Source of the DNA: Streptomyces regalis
GTDB lineage: Bacteria > Actinomycetota > Actinomycetes > Streptomycetales > Streptomycetaceae
Assembly: GCF_001509475.1 (NCBI RefSeq)
Contig: NZ_LLZG01000381.1
Location: forward strand, 1 to 47,264
DNA: 47,264 nucleotides
Direction: 5' to 3'
In this document: one piece after another, positions 35,341 to 46,039 of the stretch
Position numbering within the stretch: the first letter of the stretch is position 1
Layout: the number at the start of each line of letters is the position of its first letter
The notes under the pieces: generated by a model
The model's input: only the letters and a program-made list of their open reading frames with translations
Database searches by the model: none
What the model was told of the DNA's origin: nothing
Made by a program: the position numbers and the translations under genes

Positions 35341-37086
35341 GTGCAGTTCGAGGTGTGGGCACCGCAGGCCGACCGTGTGACGCTCCATTGCGAGGGCGCC
35401 ACGCGCGCGTTGGAGCGCGATCCCGATCGCGCGGGATGGTGGCGGGGGGAGGCAGAGGCGCGGGACGGCACACGGTACGGCTTCGCGCTCGACGACGGCC
35501 CCGTGCTGCCCGATCCGCGCTCGCGCCGGCAGCCGGACGGTCCGGACGGGCTGAGCGCGGTCGTCGACCACGGGCGCTACGAGTGGCGTACCGAGTGGGC
35601 GGGGAGGCCACTGCCCGGTGCGGTGCTGTATGAGCTGCACGTGGGCACGTACACGCGTGAGGGCACGCTCGACGCTGCCGCCGAGCGGCTCGTGCACCTC
35701 GTCGAACTGGGCGTCACCCATGTCGAGTTGATGCCGCTGTGCCCCTTCCCCGGGCGGCACGGCTGGGGGTACGAGGGGGTCTCGCTGTGGGCGGTGCACG
35801 AGCCGTACGGCGGGCCCGAGGCGCTGAAACGCTTCGTCGACCGGGCGCACGAACTGGGCCTGGGCGTGGTTCTCGACGTCGTGCACAACCACTTCGGCCC
35901 GTCCGGGAACTATCTGCCCGTCTTCGGGCCCTACCTCACGGACACCCACCAGACGCCCTGGGGCTCCGCCGTCAACCTGGACGCGCCCGGCTCGGACGAG
36001 GTGCGCGCGTATCTCGTGGAGAGCTCGCTCGCCTGGCTGCGGGACTACCGGTTCGACGGGCTGCGTCTGGACGCGGTGCACGCACTGGTGGACACACGCG
36101 CGTGCCACTTCCTGGAGGAGCTGTCGACAGCCGTCGACGCCCTGGCCGCCGACCTCGACCGGCCGCTGTACCTGATCGCCGAGTCCGACCTCAACGACCC
36201 CCGGCTCATCACCGCGCGCGAGGCGGGCGGCGTCGGTCTGCACGCGCAGTGGAACGACGACTTCCACCACACCCTGCACGCCGCGCTGACCGGCGAGTCC
36301 CAGGGCTACTACGCCGACTTCGCCCGCGCCCCCATGGCGGGCCTCGCCAAGACCCTCACCGGCGGCTACTTCCACGACGGGACGTACTCGAGCTTCCGGG
36401 GCCAGCGGCACGGGCGCCCCTTGGACCGTACCCGCGTTGCGGCGCACCGTCTCCTCGGTTACAGCCAGACCCACGACCAGGTCGGCAACCGGGCCCAGGG
36501 CGACCGGCTCGCGGCCTCCCTCTCCCCCGGCCTGCTGGCCTGCGCGGCCACGCTGACGCTGACCGCACCGTTCACGCCGATGCTGTTCATGGGCGAGGAG
36601 TGGGCCGCGGGCACGCCCTGGCAGTTCTTCACCGACCACACCGATCCCAAGCTCGCCGAAGCCGTACGACGCGGCAGGCGGCGGGAGTTCGCGGCACACG
36701 GCTGGGCCGAGGAGGACGTGCCCGACCCGCAGGACCCGGCGACCCGGGACCGCTCCTGCCTCGACTGGTCCGAGCCCGACATCGAGCCCCACGCGCGCGT
36801 GCTGGCCTGGTACCGCCGCCTCATCGCCCTGCGCCACGAACAGCCCGACCTCACGGATCCCGACCTCGCCGACACCAAGGTGGCCTACGACGAGCAGGAG
36901 CGCTGGCTGGCCTTCCGGCGCGGCGACGTACGCGTGGCCGTCAACCTCGCCAAGGAACCGGCGGCGATCCCCCTGGGGCCCCGCGAGGGGACCGTACTGG
37001 CCGCGTGGGAGCCGGTGGAGGCGCCGGGTGCGGACGGGGTGCTGCAGGTGCCCGGGGAGTCGGGCGTGGTGCTGTTGCAGGGGTGA
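35341..37086 (+). CDS. treZ: Malto-oligosyltrehalose trehalohydrolase TreZ
   Basis: A 581-residue GH13 enzyme that releases trehalose from maltooligosyl-trehalose. It begins with an isoamylase-like N-domain (FEVWAPQADRVTLHCEG), then ALYELHVGTYTREGTLD-type entry to the barrel, VVLDVVHNHFGPSGNYLPVF, DGLRLDAVHALVDTRACHF (nucleophile), LYLIAESDLNDPRL (acid/base Glu), GYSQTHDQVGNRAQGDRLA (third Asp) and TPMLFMGEEWAAGTPWQFF, the last typical of TreZ. Start is GTG 35341 with GAAGGGG upstream. It completes the TreY-TreZ pathway begun at treY, with GlgX supplying linear glucan. Confidence 0.96.
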   Translation: MQFEVWAPQADRVTLHCEGATRALERDPDRAGWWRGEAEARDGTRYGFALDDGPVLPDPRSRRQPDGPDGLSAVVDHGRYEWRTEWAGRPLPGAVLYELHVGTYTREGTLDAAAERLVHLVELGVTHVELMPLCPFPGRHGWGYEGVSLWAVHEPYGGPEALKRFVDRAHELGLGVVLDVVHNHFGPSGNYLPVFGPYLTDTHQTPWGSAVNLDAPGSDEVRAYLVESSLAWLRDYRFDGLRLDAVHALVDTRACHFLEELSTAVDALAADLDRPLYLIAESDLNDPRLITAREAGGVGLHAQWNDDFHHTLHAALTGESQGYYADFARAPMAGLAKTLTGGYFHDGTYSSFRGQRHGRPLDRTRVAAHRLLGYSQTHDQVGNRAQGDRLAASLSPGLLACAATLTLTAPFTPMLFMGEEWAAGTPWQFFTDHTDPKLAEAVRRGRRREFAAHGWAEEDVPDPQDPATRDRSCLDWSEPDIEPHARVLAWYRRLIALRHEQPDLTDPDLADTKVAYDEQERWLAFRRGDVRVAVNLAKEPAAIPLGPREGTVLAAWEPVEAPGADGVLQVPGESGVVLLQG

Positions 37087-37181
37087 GCGGGGCGCGGGGG
37101 CGTGAGGTTCCGGGGGCCCGGGGGGGGGCGCGAGCGTCCGCGCGTGCACCTCTGCGTCCGCTGCGTCAGCTGTGTCCGCCC

Positions 37182-38135
37182 CTACAACTCCTCGTCCGCC
37201 TCGTTCCCCTCGTCCTCCCTGAACTCCGTCACGCGCTCCAGCAGGATCGCCTCCCACGCGTGCCCGAGCTGCACCCTGAGCAGCGGGAGCGGCGTCTCGC
37301 CCTTGCCGTCGAGGCGGTCCGCCAGGCGGACGAGCGAGTCGCAGCGGGCGAGCCAGAGGCCACGCAGGCAGGGGCGGGCGCCGTAGCCGGCGAGGGTGGC
37401 GGCGCGGACTGCGGCCGGGGAGCCGACGGCGAGGGCGAGGCCGGCGATGTCCTCCGCGGGGTCGCCGAGGACGGTGTCGGCCCAGCCGAGGACGCCGCGC
37501 ACCCGGCCGTCGACGCTGACGACGAGGTGGTCGCCGGTGAGGGCGTGGTGGACGAGGACCGCGGTGCCGGGCTGGGCCGCGAGCTGTACGGCGGCCGGCT
37601 GGGTGAGCTGGCGCAGGCGGGCGGCGTCGAACTCGTCGGCCTCGGCCAGGCGCGCGGCGGCGCGTTCGGCGGCGCGGCGCAGGGCCTCCAAGGAGCGCGG
37701 CGCCGCGCGCGGCACGCCGAGTGTCTCGGCCTGCCGTACCGGGACCTCGCGCAGCCCCGTGAGCAGCCCGGCCAGGTCGGCCTCGCCGAGGGCGGACACG
37801 TCGTGCTCCCCGCCCGCCCCGCCGGGCACCTTGCTGTCCAGGGTGTAGGTCAGCCCGGGCGCCCACTCCCCGTACGCGACGCTCGTCGGCACCGCGACCG
37901 AGACGTGCGGACGGACAAGGTCGCGCAGCCGCAGCTCACGGCGCTGGCGGGCGGCGGCCGCGCGGTCGGGGGCGAGGCGCAGCACATGGCGGGTGCCGAC
38001 CCACCAGGTGGCGGGCTCGGCGCCCGCGGCGGCGGGCCGGACCTCGGGGCCGGCCGAGTCGTCCACGCCGTCCTTGAGCAGGGAACGGACCAGTCGGCGG
38101 ACGATGTCCGCGGTGGGTGTCGGTGCCTGGGTCAT
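37182..38135 (-). CDS. APH-fold protein lacking catalytic residues (predicted pseudokinase)
   Basis: A 317-residue aminoglycoside-phosphotransferase-fold protein. The scaffold is intact: an N-lobe with ATWWVGTRHVLRLAPDRAAA and a C-lobe with AVLVHHALTGDHLVV, VRGVLGWADTVLGDPAEDIA. At the two active-site motifs, however, Brenner's HxD...N reads H-H-A-L-T-G-D-H (catalytic Asp to Ala198, Asn to His203) and the metal Asp of the usual [IL]-D-W reads L-G-W (Gly217). Each Asp loss is one base from GAC. It should not transfer phosphate in the normal way. Start ATG 38135 (MTQAPTPTADIV) is preferred to 38192. Convergent with treZ; function unknown. Confidence 0.8.
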   Translation of the reverse strand: MTQAPTPTADIVRRLVRSLLKDGVDDSAGPEVRPAAAGAEPATWWVGTRHVLRLAPDRAAAARQRRELRLRDLVRPHVSVAVPTSVAYGEWAPGLTYTLDSKVPGGAGGEHDVSALGEADLAGLLTGLREVPVRQAETLGVPRAAPRSLEALRRAAERAAARLAEADEFDAARLRQLTQPAAVQLAAQPGTAVLVHHALTGDHLVVSVDGRVRGVLGWADTVLGDPAEDIAGLALAVGSPAAVRAATLAGYGARPCLRGLWLARCDSLVRLADRLDGKGETPLPLLRVQLGHAWEAILLERVTEFREDEGNEADEEL

Positions 38136-38196
38136 GGTCGCGCCGTTGTCGCTCGGGGGTCTACGGGGGCTCCTTGCTCCGGGATCGGTCACCGGA

Positions 38197-39324
38197 TCAG
38201 TCCACTATGACCATCTCGCGGGTCGTGTCGTTGAGCCGCCGGCCGCCGTCCTCGGTGACCGTCACGATGTCCTCGATCCGCACCCCGAAGCGGCCGGGCA
38301 GATAGACGCCGGGCTCCACGGAGAAGCACATGCCGGGCACCAGGGGCTGCTCCTCGCCCTCGATCATGTACGGCGGCTCGTGCGTGGTGACGCCGATGCC
38401 GTGCCCGGTGCGGTGGATGAAGTACTCGCCGTACCCGGCCTCCGCGATGACCGCGCGGGCGGCCCGGTCGACCTCCTGGCAGGCAACGCCGGGCCGTACG
38501 GCGCGGTAGCCGGCCTCCTGGGCCTCGCGCACCAGGTCGTGCACCCGGCGCTCCTCCTCGGTGGGTTCGCCGACGTGGACCGTGCGGGAGGTGTCGGAGC
38601 CGTAGCCGTCCTTCAGGCCGCCGAAGTCGAGGACGACCATGTCGCCGCGTTCGATCACGCGGTCGCCCACCTCGTGGTGCGGGTTGGCGCCGTTCGGCCC
38701 GGAGGCGACGATGGTGAAGTCGACCTGGGAGTGTCCGAAGCGGCGCAGCAGGTGAGCGAGGTCGGCGGCGGCCTCGGACTCGCGCCGGCCGCCGAAGGGA
38801 ACCTTCCGGATCTCCTCGAACGTTGCGTCTGCGGCCGCACCCGCGGCCGCCAGCAGCTCCAGTTCGGCTCTGTCCTTGACGGCCCGCAGCATGGGCAGGG
38901 CGTCGGTGAGGGAGGCGTAGGAGGTGCCGGGCAGCGCCTTCTGCAGGGCCAGCAGATGCATCGCCCAGGCGTTGTCGCTGATGCCGAACCGGCCGCTCGC
39001 GTCGAGGAGGGCGGCGGTGGCGGCGTAGGGGTCCTTGCCGTCGGTCCAGTCGCGCAGGGCCAGGCCGGGCATGCCGACGGCCTTCGCGGCGTCCGGGGCC
39101 TCCAGGGCGGGGACGACGAGGACGGGGTCCTGGCCGGGGACGAGGACCAGCAGGGTGAGCCGCTCGGTCTCCGCGGGGGGCGCGTAGCCGGTGAGCCACA
39201 CCAGGTCCGGGCCGGGGGCCACCAGGAGGCCGGCCAGTCCGGCGTCCGCTGCCGCCCGCGCGGCACGTTCCCTACGGCCCCGGTAGTCGTCGGCGGTGAA
39301 GGGCGCGGGTGCGGTGCCGGTCAT
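38197..39324 (-). CDS. Aminopeptidase P / Xaa-Pro dipeptidase family enzyme (M24)
   Basis: A 375-residue pita-bread-fold metallopeptidase. The N-domain has GPDLVWLTGYAPPAETER. The five ligands are in place: VVLDFGGLKDGYGSDTSRTV (two Asp), FIHRTGHGIGVTTHE (His), CFSVEPGVYLPG (Glu) and GVRIEDIVTV (Glu), with two Mn or Co ions expected. It cleaves X-Pro bonds, recycling proline peptides in the cytoplasm. Start ATG 39324 has GGGAGG upstream. The gene lies just upstream of, and co-oriented with, the phosphotransferase-fold gene, with 61 bp between them. Confidence 0.92.
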   Translation of the reverse strand: MTGTAPAPFTADDYRGRRERAARAAADAGLAGLLVAPGPDLVWLTGYAPPAETERLTLLVLVPGQDPVLVVPALEAPDAAKAVGMPGLALRDWTDGKDPYAATAALLDASGRFGISDNAWAMHLLALQKALPGTSYASLTDALPMLRAVKDRAELELLAAAGAAADATFEEIRKVPFGGRRESEAAADLAHLLRRFGHSQVDFTIVASGPNGANPHHEVGDRVIERGDMVVLDFGGLKDGYGSDTSRTVHVGEPTEEERRVHDLVREAQEAGYRAVRPGVACQEVDRAARAVIAEAGYGEYFIHRTGHGIGVTTHEPPYMIEGEEQPLVPGMCFSVEPGVYLPGRFGVRIEDIVTVTEDGGRRLNDTTREMVIVD

Positions 39325-39444
39325 CCGGGCCTCCCTGTGCGCGTGAAAGGACTACGGTCAGCATCCTGCCCGGACCGAGGTGGCGGCGCGAGCCGGTCGG
39401 CGGGGCTTTCGGCGGATCTTCCGTACGGCCGGTCGGGCATGGCG

Positions 39445-40074
39445 TCAGCCCTCCAGTGCCATGCGGACACCCAGGAGCAGCAGCACTCCTCCGGAGACCT
39501 GCTCCAGGCGCCGGCGCACACCCGCGCGGGACAGCACGTTCTTCAGCCGGCCCACGAACCACACGTACAGGCCGTAGTAGCCGACTTCGTAGATCGCCCA
39601 GAGCGCGGCGAGGCCGATCATGGCCGGCAGGTGCGGGGCGCCCTCCGGTACGAACTGCGGGAGGAAGGACATCGCGAAGACGGCCGCCTTGGGGTTGGCG
39701 AGGTTGAGCAGCAGCCCGCCCCGGTAGGAGGCCCAGCCACTCTTCTGCGTGCCCTGCCATGCGTCCTCCGCGTCGTCCCGGGTCCCCTTGGCGCGGCGCG
39801 CCTGCCGCAGCGCCTGGACGCCGAAGCCGACGAGCACGACCGCGCCGACGATCCGCATCACGTCGTACGCCATCTCGGAGGCCGTGAGCAGCGCGGTCAG
39901 GCCGAACGCGGCGACCGCACCCCAGAGGAAGACGCCGGTCTCGTTGCCGAGCACGGTCAGGAATCCGGAGCGCCTGCTGTGCAGCGACTGCTTGATGATC
40001 AGCACGGTGCTGGGGCCGGGCGAGGCGGCGACGAGGGTGCAGGCCCCCAGGAAGGCGATGAGGGTGGTCGGCAT
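39445..40074 (-). CDS. LysE/RhtB family amino acid exporter
   Basis: A 209-residue membrane protein with about six helices. It starts MPTTLIAFLGACTLVAASPGPSTVL, the family's conserved N-terminus with the PGP motif, followed by SLHSRRSGFLTVLGNETGVF and GLLLNLANPKAAVFAMSFLP, all diagnostic of LysE/RhtB. It exports amino acids or their derivatives. ATG 40074 is chosen because it fits the family; ATG 40122 would add 16 residues. Its regulation is not visible. Confidence 0.9.
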   Translation of the reverse strand: MPTTLIAFLGACTLVAASPGPSTVLIIKQSLHSRRSGFLTVLGNETGVFLWGAVAAFGLTALLTASEMAYDVMRIVGAVVLVGFGVQALRQARRAKGTRDDAEDAWQGTQKSGWASYRGGLLLNLANPKAAVFAMSFLPQFVPEGAPHLPAMIGLAALWAIYEVGYYGLYVWFVGRLKNVLSRAGVRRRLEQVSGGVLLLLGVRMALEG

Positions 40075-40146
40075 GGGGTCATCGTGGCCCTGTCGGCGGA
40101 AGGTGACCAGTGGTTTTCGCATACTCCCTCAGGGGATGCGAGGTGG

Positions 40147-40743
40147 TCAGGTGACGACGCCCGGGACCGCAGTCAGCTGTTGGTAGCCGCCGCTGCGGTG
40201 GCGCACCGTCAGGGTGACCTCGCTGCCCGGGCGGGCTTCGGCGACGGCGCGCGCGAGATCGGCGGCCGCGTCGACGCGGGTCTCGTCCAGCGCGAGGATC
40301 AGGTCGCCCCGGATCAGGCCGGCCGCGTATCCCGGGCCGGGCACATGGACGCCGACGACGAGGGCACCCACCTTCTCGGCGTCCACGGCCTCCACGCCGA
40401 GGGTCGCGGCGGCGGGAGCCTGCGACAAGGCCGGCGTGGGGGACGACGGGGCCGAGGAACCGCGGTCCGCCGAGGGTGCCGGGCTTCCCGGGGCGCCCTG
40501 CCCCGTCTGCCGCTGCAGCTCGGCGAGCTTGCTCATGCCGATCACCGTGGCCCCCACCGTGCCGAGTCCCACCCCGGACAGGACCAGGACCGTCCCGACG
40601 ATCAAGGCGGCCAGAAAGGTCGCGAGCCGTTGGCCGCGGCGGTGGGGCGCGGCGTGCGGGCGCCGTGCGCCGTGGTCGGACCTGGCACCGTCGCCGGGCC
40701 GCTGACCTGGCATGGGCTTGGGTCGCAACGCAGTCTGTTCCAT
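40147..40743 (-). CDS. Membrane-anchored PDZ domain protein
   Basis: A 198-residue protein: an Arg/Pro-rich cytoplasmic N-terminus (1-38), one membrane helix (FLAALIVGTVLVLSGVGLGT, about 43-62), a Pro/Ser linker, and an extracytoplasmic PDZ domain (about 112-195, GVEAVDAEKVGALVVGVHVP then YAAGLIRGDLILALDETRV). It resembles the C-terminal end of HtrA/DegP proteins but has no protease domain. It may dock an envelope protease or sense exposed C-termini. It is separated from the decayed oxidase to its right by a terminator. Confidence 0.85.
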   Translation of the reverse strand: MEQTALRPKPMPGQRPGDGARSDHGARRPHAAPHRRGQRLATFLAALIVGTVLVLSGVGLGTVGATVIGMSKLAELQRQTGQGAPGSPAPSADRGSSAPSSPTPALSQAPAAATLGVEAVDAEKVGALVVGVHVPGPGYAAGLIRGDLILALDETRVDAAADLARAVAEARPGSEVTLTVRHRSGGYQQLTAVPGVVT

Positions 40744-40870
40744 CGGATCGCCTCCGGCTGGTGACTACCCTGCGCACCGGCGCACAACGAGCCACGATCG
40801 AGTGAGACTGACCAGTGGTCAAGACAGGGAAGCCATAGGCGTCACGGCAAGGAACACGACGTCCGGCGAC

Positions 40871-40920
40871 GGCTCGCGCCCGCGCCCGGTAGTCCGGTCG
40901 TCCGGGTACGGGCGCGAGCC
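40871..40920. terminator. Strong hairpin, probable terminator of the decayed oxidase
   Basis: A perfect 12-bp stem, GGCTCGCGCCCG (40871-40882) with CGGGCGCGAGCC (40909-40920), encloses a second short CCCGG/CCGGG pairing. It lies 7 nt beyond the stop of the oxidase fragment. No T-tract is seen, which is common in Streptomyces. Confidence 0.75.
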
Positions 40921-40927
40921 TTGTGCG

Positions 40928-41398
40928 TCAGCCTGTGTGTCCCTCCCCGTGGCCGCCGTGGTCGAACTTGAGCGCCTCCGGGGGCATGACGACGAAGGGC
41001 CGCATCATGCCCATGTCCTCGTGCTCGAGGAGGTGGCAGTGGTACATGAACCGGCCGTACGCCCCGTCGAACCTGCCCATGACGCGCAGCAGCTGGTTCC
41101 CCGGCACCCGGAACACGTCCTTGTGGCCGAGTTCATTGGGCGCCGGCGGGATCGGCGTGCCGGCGTCGTGCCGGATCGGACTGCGGGTTCAGCCCACCGC
41201 CGGGTCGAAGCCCGAGACGTCGTAGGCGTCCCGGCCCAGCAGCTGGAAGTCGGCCAGGTGGATGTGCATGGGGTGGACGATCGGCGCGAGGTTGAGGAAG
41301 CTCCACTGCTCGTGGCTGCCCTCGGCGACGGTGAAGCCGAGGCCGTCGTTGAACGTCCGGGCCGTGCGCCGGTAGGTCTTGGTAGGGAGGCCGCAAGT
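40928..41398 (-). pseudogene. Multicopper oxidase, C-terminal remnant
   Basis: About 156 codons of the last cupredoxin domain of a multicopper oxidase (PhsA/bilirubin-oxidase type). In one frame: [38 protein letters not shown] (copper ligands HxH), GFDPAVG, an in-frame TGA (complement 41188-41190), [20 protein letters not shown], then [18 protein letters not shown] and [20 protein letters not shown] (HCHxxxHxxxM, type 1/3 copper ligands). The N-terminal domains are missing; a break near 41398 adjoins unrelated sequence. The TGA is one base from the Gly codon GGA. Non-functional. Confidence 0.85.
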
Positions 41399-41451
41399 CC
41401 GTTGTCAGTGGCCGCTGTTACGTTCTGTGACATGACCGATCACGCACTGCA

Positions 41452-43732
<2,281 letters not shown>

Positions 43733-43894
43733 CTACCCCCGGGCCCCAACAGGCATCCACCGCGCGGGACATGATCACACCATCGCGTGAATCGCGGGTG
43801 AATCCGGGAGTTCTCGCGGGGCCTTGTGGCGTTCACCTCTACGCGCGCAGACTTTTCGAGCCTCACGTGTTCCCCTGTGTCCCCCTCCTCCTCG

Positions 43895-43930
43895 CTCCCT
43901 CTCCCTTCCTCTCCCTTCCTCTCCCTCTCC
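43895..43930. other. Polypyrimidine tract in the 5' leader
   Basis: 36 consecutive C/T bases on the plus strand, containing two CTCCCTTCCT-like repeats, end just before the GGAG ribosome-binding site at 43931. The tract extends weakly upstream to 43881 with one interrupting G. It could form triplex DNA or bind the ribosome or RNA proteins; it may also be slippage-prone. Confidence 0.6.
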
Positions 43931-43939
43931 GGAGCTTCG

Positions 43940-45181
43940 ATGAACCACACCGGATCTCTCTCCCGCCGCACGGCGCTCGCCTCTCTCGCCGGGGCGGCAC
44001 TGGCCACGACCGCGGCGTTCCCGGCCTCGGCGGCCGAGCGGCACGGCCGCCGGTCCGTACGGTTCGCCACGTTCAACGCCTCGCTGAACCGCTCCACCCA
44101 GGGCGCGCTGATCAGCGACCTGTCCACGCCGGACAACGCCCAGGCGCGCAACGCCGCCGAGACCATCCAGCGGGTCGACCCGGACATCCTGCTGATCAAC
44201 GAGTTCGACTACGACGACCAGGGGCAGGCGGTCCGCCTGTTCCTGCGCAACTACCTGTCCGTCGGCCAGGGCGGAGCGAAGCCGATCCGCTTCCCGTACC
44301 ACTTCACCGGCCCGGTGAACACGGGCGTCGCCACGGGTGTGGACCTCGACGGGAAGAACGGCGCGGTCACGACGCCCGGTTCGGACGCGTACGGTCAGGA
44401 CGCGTACGGCTACGGCTGGTTCCCCGGGCAGTACGGCATGGTCGTCCTGTCGAAGTACCCGATCGACACGCGCGCGGTGCGGACCTTCCAGCGCTTCCTG
44501 TGGAAGGACATGCCGGGCCACATCATGCCCCCGGGCTACTACAGCGACGAGGCCCGCGCGATCCTCCGGCTGTCGTCGAAGAGTCACTGGGACGTGCCGG
44601 TGTGCATCGGACACTCCACCGTGCACTTCCTGGTCTCGCACCCGACCCCGCCCACCTTCGACGGCACCGAGGACCGCAACGGCCGCCGCAACCACGACGA
44701 GATCCGGCTGTGGGCCGACTACATCGGCGGGCGCAGGCGCAGCTCCTACCTCTACGACGACAAGGGCGTGCGCGGCGGGCTGCGGCCCGGGGCTCGGTTC
44801 GTCATCGCGGGCGACAACAACGCCGATCCGTACGACGGCGACAGCTACGACCACGCCATACGGCAGCTGCTCGACCACCCGGCGGTGAACCTCCCGGCCA
44901 CTCCCCCGGCCAGCGCCGGCGGCGTGGAGGCCGCGAAGCTCCAGGGCGGTGCCAACGCCTCCCACCTCGGCGACCCGGCGTACGACACCTCCGACTTCGG
45001 CGACACCGCTCCCGGGAATCTGCGTGTCGACTACGTCCTGCCGTCCAGAGGGCTGATACCGGGCGCGAACGGTGTGTTCTGGCCGACGTCCGACGACCCG
45101 CTGTACCGGCTGGTGGGGGACGGGACGACGGTGCCGACGTCCGATCACCGGCTGGTGTGGCAGGACGTGCGCATGGGGTGA
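43940..45181 (+). CDS. Secreted endonuclease/exonuclease/phosphatase-fold protein
   Basis: A 413-residue exported protein. Twin-arginine-like signal: MNHTGSLSRRTALASLAGAA, cleaved after FPASAAE. The mature chain has the DNase I-like fold: VRFATFNASLNR (Asn), PDILLINEFDYDDQG (metal Glu), CIGHSTVHFLVSHPTPPTF (His), RFVIAGDNNADPYDGD (GDxN motif) and PTSDHRLVWQDVRM (terminal Asp-His). It probably hydrolyses extracellular nucleic acid or phosphate esters. Start ATG 43940 has GGAG upstream; in-frame residues before it are non-coding. A pyrimidine tract fills its leader. Confidence 0.9.
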   Translation: MNHTGSLSRRTALASLAGAALATTAAFPASAAERHGRRSVRFATFNASLNRSTQGALISDLSTPDNAQARNAAETIQRVDPDILLINEFDYDDQGQAVRLFLRNYLSVGQGGAKPIRFPYHFTGPVNTGVATGVDLDGKNGAVTTPGSDAYGQDAYGYGWFPGQYGMVVLSKYPIDTRAVRTFQRFLWKDMPGHIMPPGYYSDEARAILRLSSKSHWDVPVCIGHSTVHFLVSHPTPPTFDGTEDRNGRRNHDEIRLWADYIGGRRRSSYLYDDKGVRGGLRPGARFVIAGDNNADPYDGDSYDHAIRQLLDHPAVNLPATPPASAGGVEAAKLQGGANASHLGDPAYDTSDFGDTAPGNLRVDYVLPSRGLIPGANGVFWPTSDDPLYRLVGDGTTVPTSDHRLVWQDVRMG

Positions 45182-45210
45182 GCGACGGCGGCATGGGGCG
45201 GGCGCGGTCC

Positions 45211-45256
45211 CTCGCCCCCGAAGGGGCCTCGTCCTCAAACTCCGGACGGGCTGGGT
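45211..45256. repeat. Dispersed Streptomyces gene-end repeat
   Basis: CGAAGGGGCCTCGTCCTCAA followed by CCGGACGGGCTGG is a motif I recall at many Streptomyces gene ends. GCCCC-CGA-AGGGGC forms a hairpin. It lies between the convergent endonuclease-like and ABC ATPase genes and includes the latter's last codons. Confidence 0.6.
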
Positions 45257-46002
45257 CTGTTGCGTACCGCCCGCCCCACCTCCGACCGCAGCGCGACGAA
45301 CTCCGCCAGCCCCCGGGTGGTGATCTGGTCCCGGGTGCCGGGGAGTTGGACCGGCAGGTCCAGGACGACCTTCGCGCCGGGCCCCGGGGAGAGGACGACG
45401 ACGCGGTCGCCCAGGTACACGCTCTCGTCGATGTCGTGGGTGACGAAGACGATCGTCGCGCCGTCCGTGCGGTGGACCTCCAGGAGGAGGTCCTCCAGGT
45501 CCTCGCGGGTCTGGGCGTCCAGGGAGCCGAAGGGCTCGTCCATGAGGAGGAGGGAGGGTCGGCAGACCAGGGCACGGGCGATCGCCACACGTTGCTGCAT
45601 GCCACCCGAGAGCTGCCAGGGGTGGCGGCGGGCCGTGTCGGTGAGGCCGACCCGGGCCAGGATGCGGTCGGCCTCGGCCCGGCGTTCCGCTCTCGGCAGG
45701 CCTCGGCGGCGCAGCGGGAGCGCCACGTTCTCGCGGACTGTGAGCCAGGGGTAGAGGGAGCGGGCGTAGTCCTGGAAGACGACGGCCAGGTTGTCGGGGA
45801 CGCCCCGCACGGGGGTGCCGTCCAAGGTGATCGTGCCGTCGTATGCCGGTAACAGGCCCGCGATGGTGCGCAGGAGTGTGGACTTTCCGCAGCCGGACGG
45901 GCCCACTACGCACAGGAGTTGGCCGTCCGGCACGGTGAGGGTGATGTCGTGCAGGACCTGGTGGTCGCCGTAGTACCGGCCGACCGCGTCTAGGCGGAGC
46001 AT
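45235..46002 (-). CDS. ABC transporter ATPase, SsuB/TauB type, TTA codon
   Basis: A 255-residue ATPase. Walker A CVVGPSGCGKSTLL (34-44), signature LSGGMQQRVAIARAL, Walker B LLLMDEPFGSLDAQTR, and H-loop VTHDIDESVYL are all present. It powers sulfonate-, nitrate- or taurine-type import. Leu51 is encoded by TTA (complement 45850-45852), suggesting bldA dependence. Start ATG 46002; the permease lies 37 bp upstream. The last residues come from the dispersed repeat at 45211-45256. Confidence 0.92.
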   Translation of the reverse strand: MLRLDAVGRYYGDHQVLHDITLTVPDGQLLCVVGPSGCGKSTLLRTIAGLLPAYDGTITLDGTPVRGVPDNLAVVFQDYARSLYPWLTVRENVALPLRRRGLPRAERRAEADRILARVGLTDTARRHPWQLSGGMQQRVAIARALVCRPSLLLMDEPFGSLDAQTREDLEDLLLEVHRTDGATIVFVTHDIDESVYLGDRVVVLSPGPGAKVVLDLPVQLPGTRDQITTRGLAEFVALRSEVGRAVRNRPSPSGV

Positions 46003-46039
46003 GGATGTCCCTCGGCGAAGGTGGTGGCGGGCGTACGGG

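Noticed and set aside
35311..37866. Long minus-strand open frame across treZ (about 851 codons)
   Set aside because: It is the antisense shadow of treZ, which has all GH13 motifs in the plus frame.
41188..41190. In-frame TGA in the multicopper oxidase as a selenocysteine codon
   Set aside because: The fragment also lacks its N-terminal domains, the site aligns with a Gly in the family pattern, and no SECIS-like hairpin is seen right after it. A nonsense mutation is simpler.
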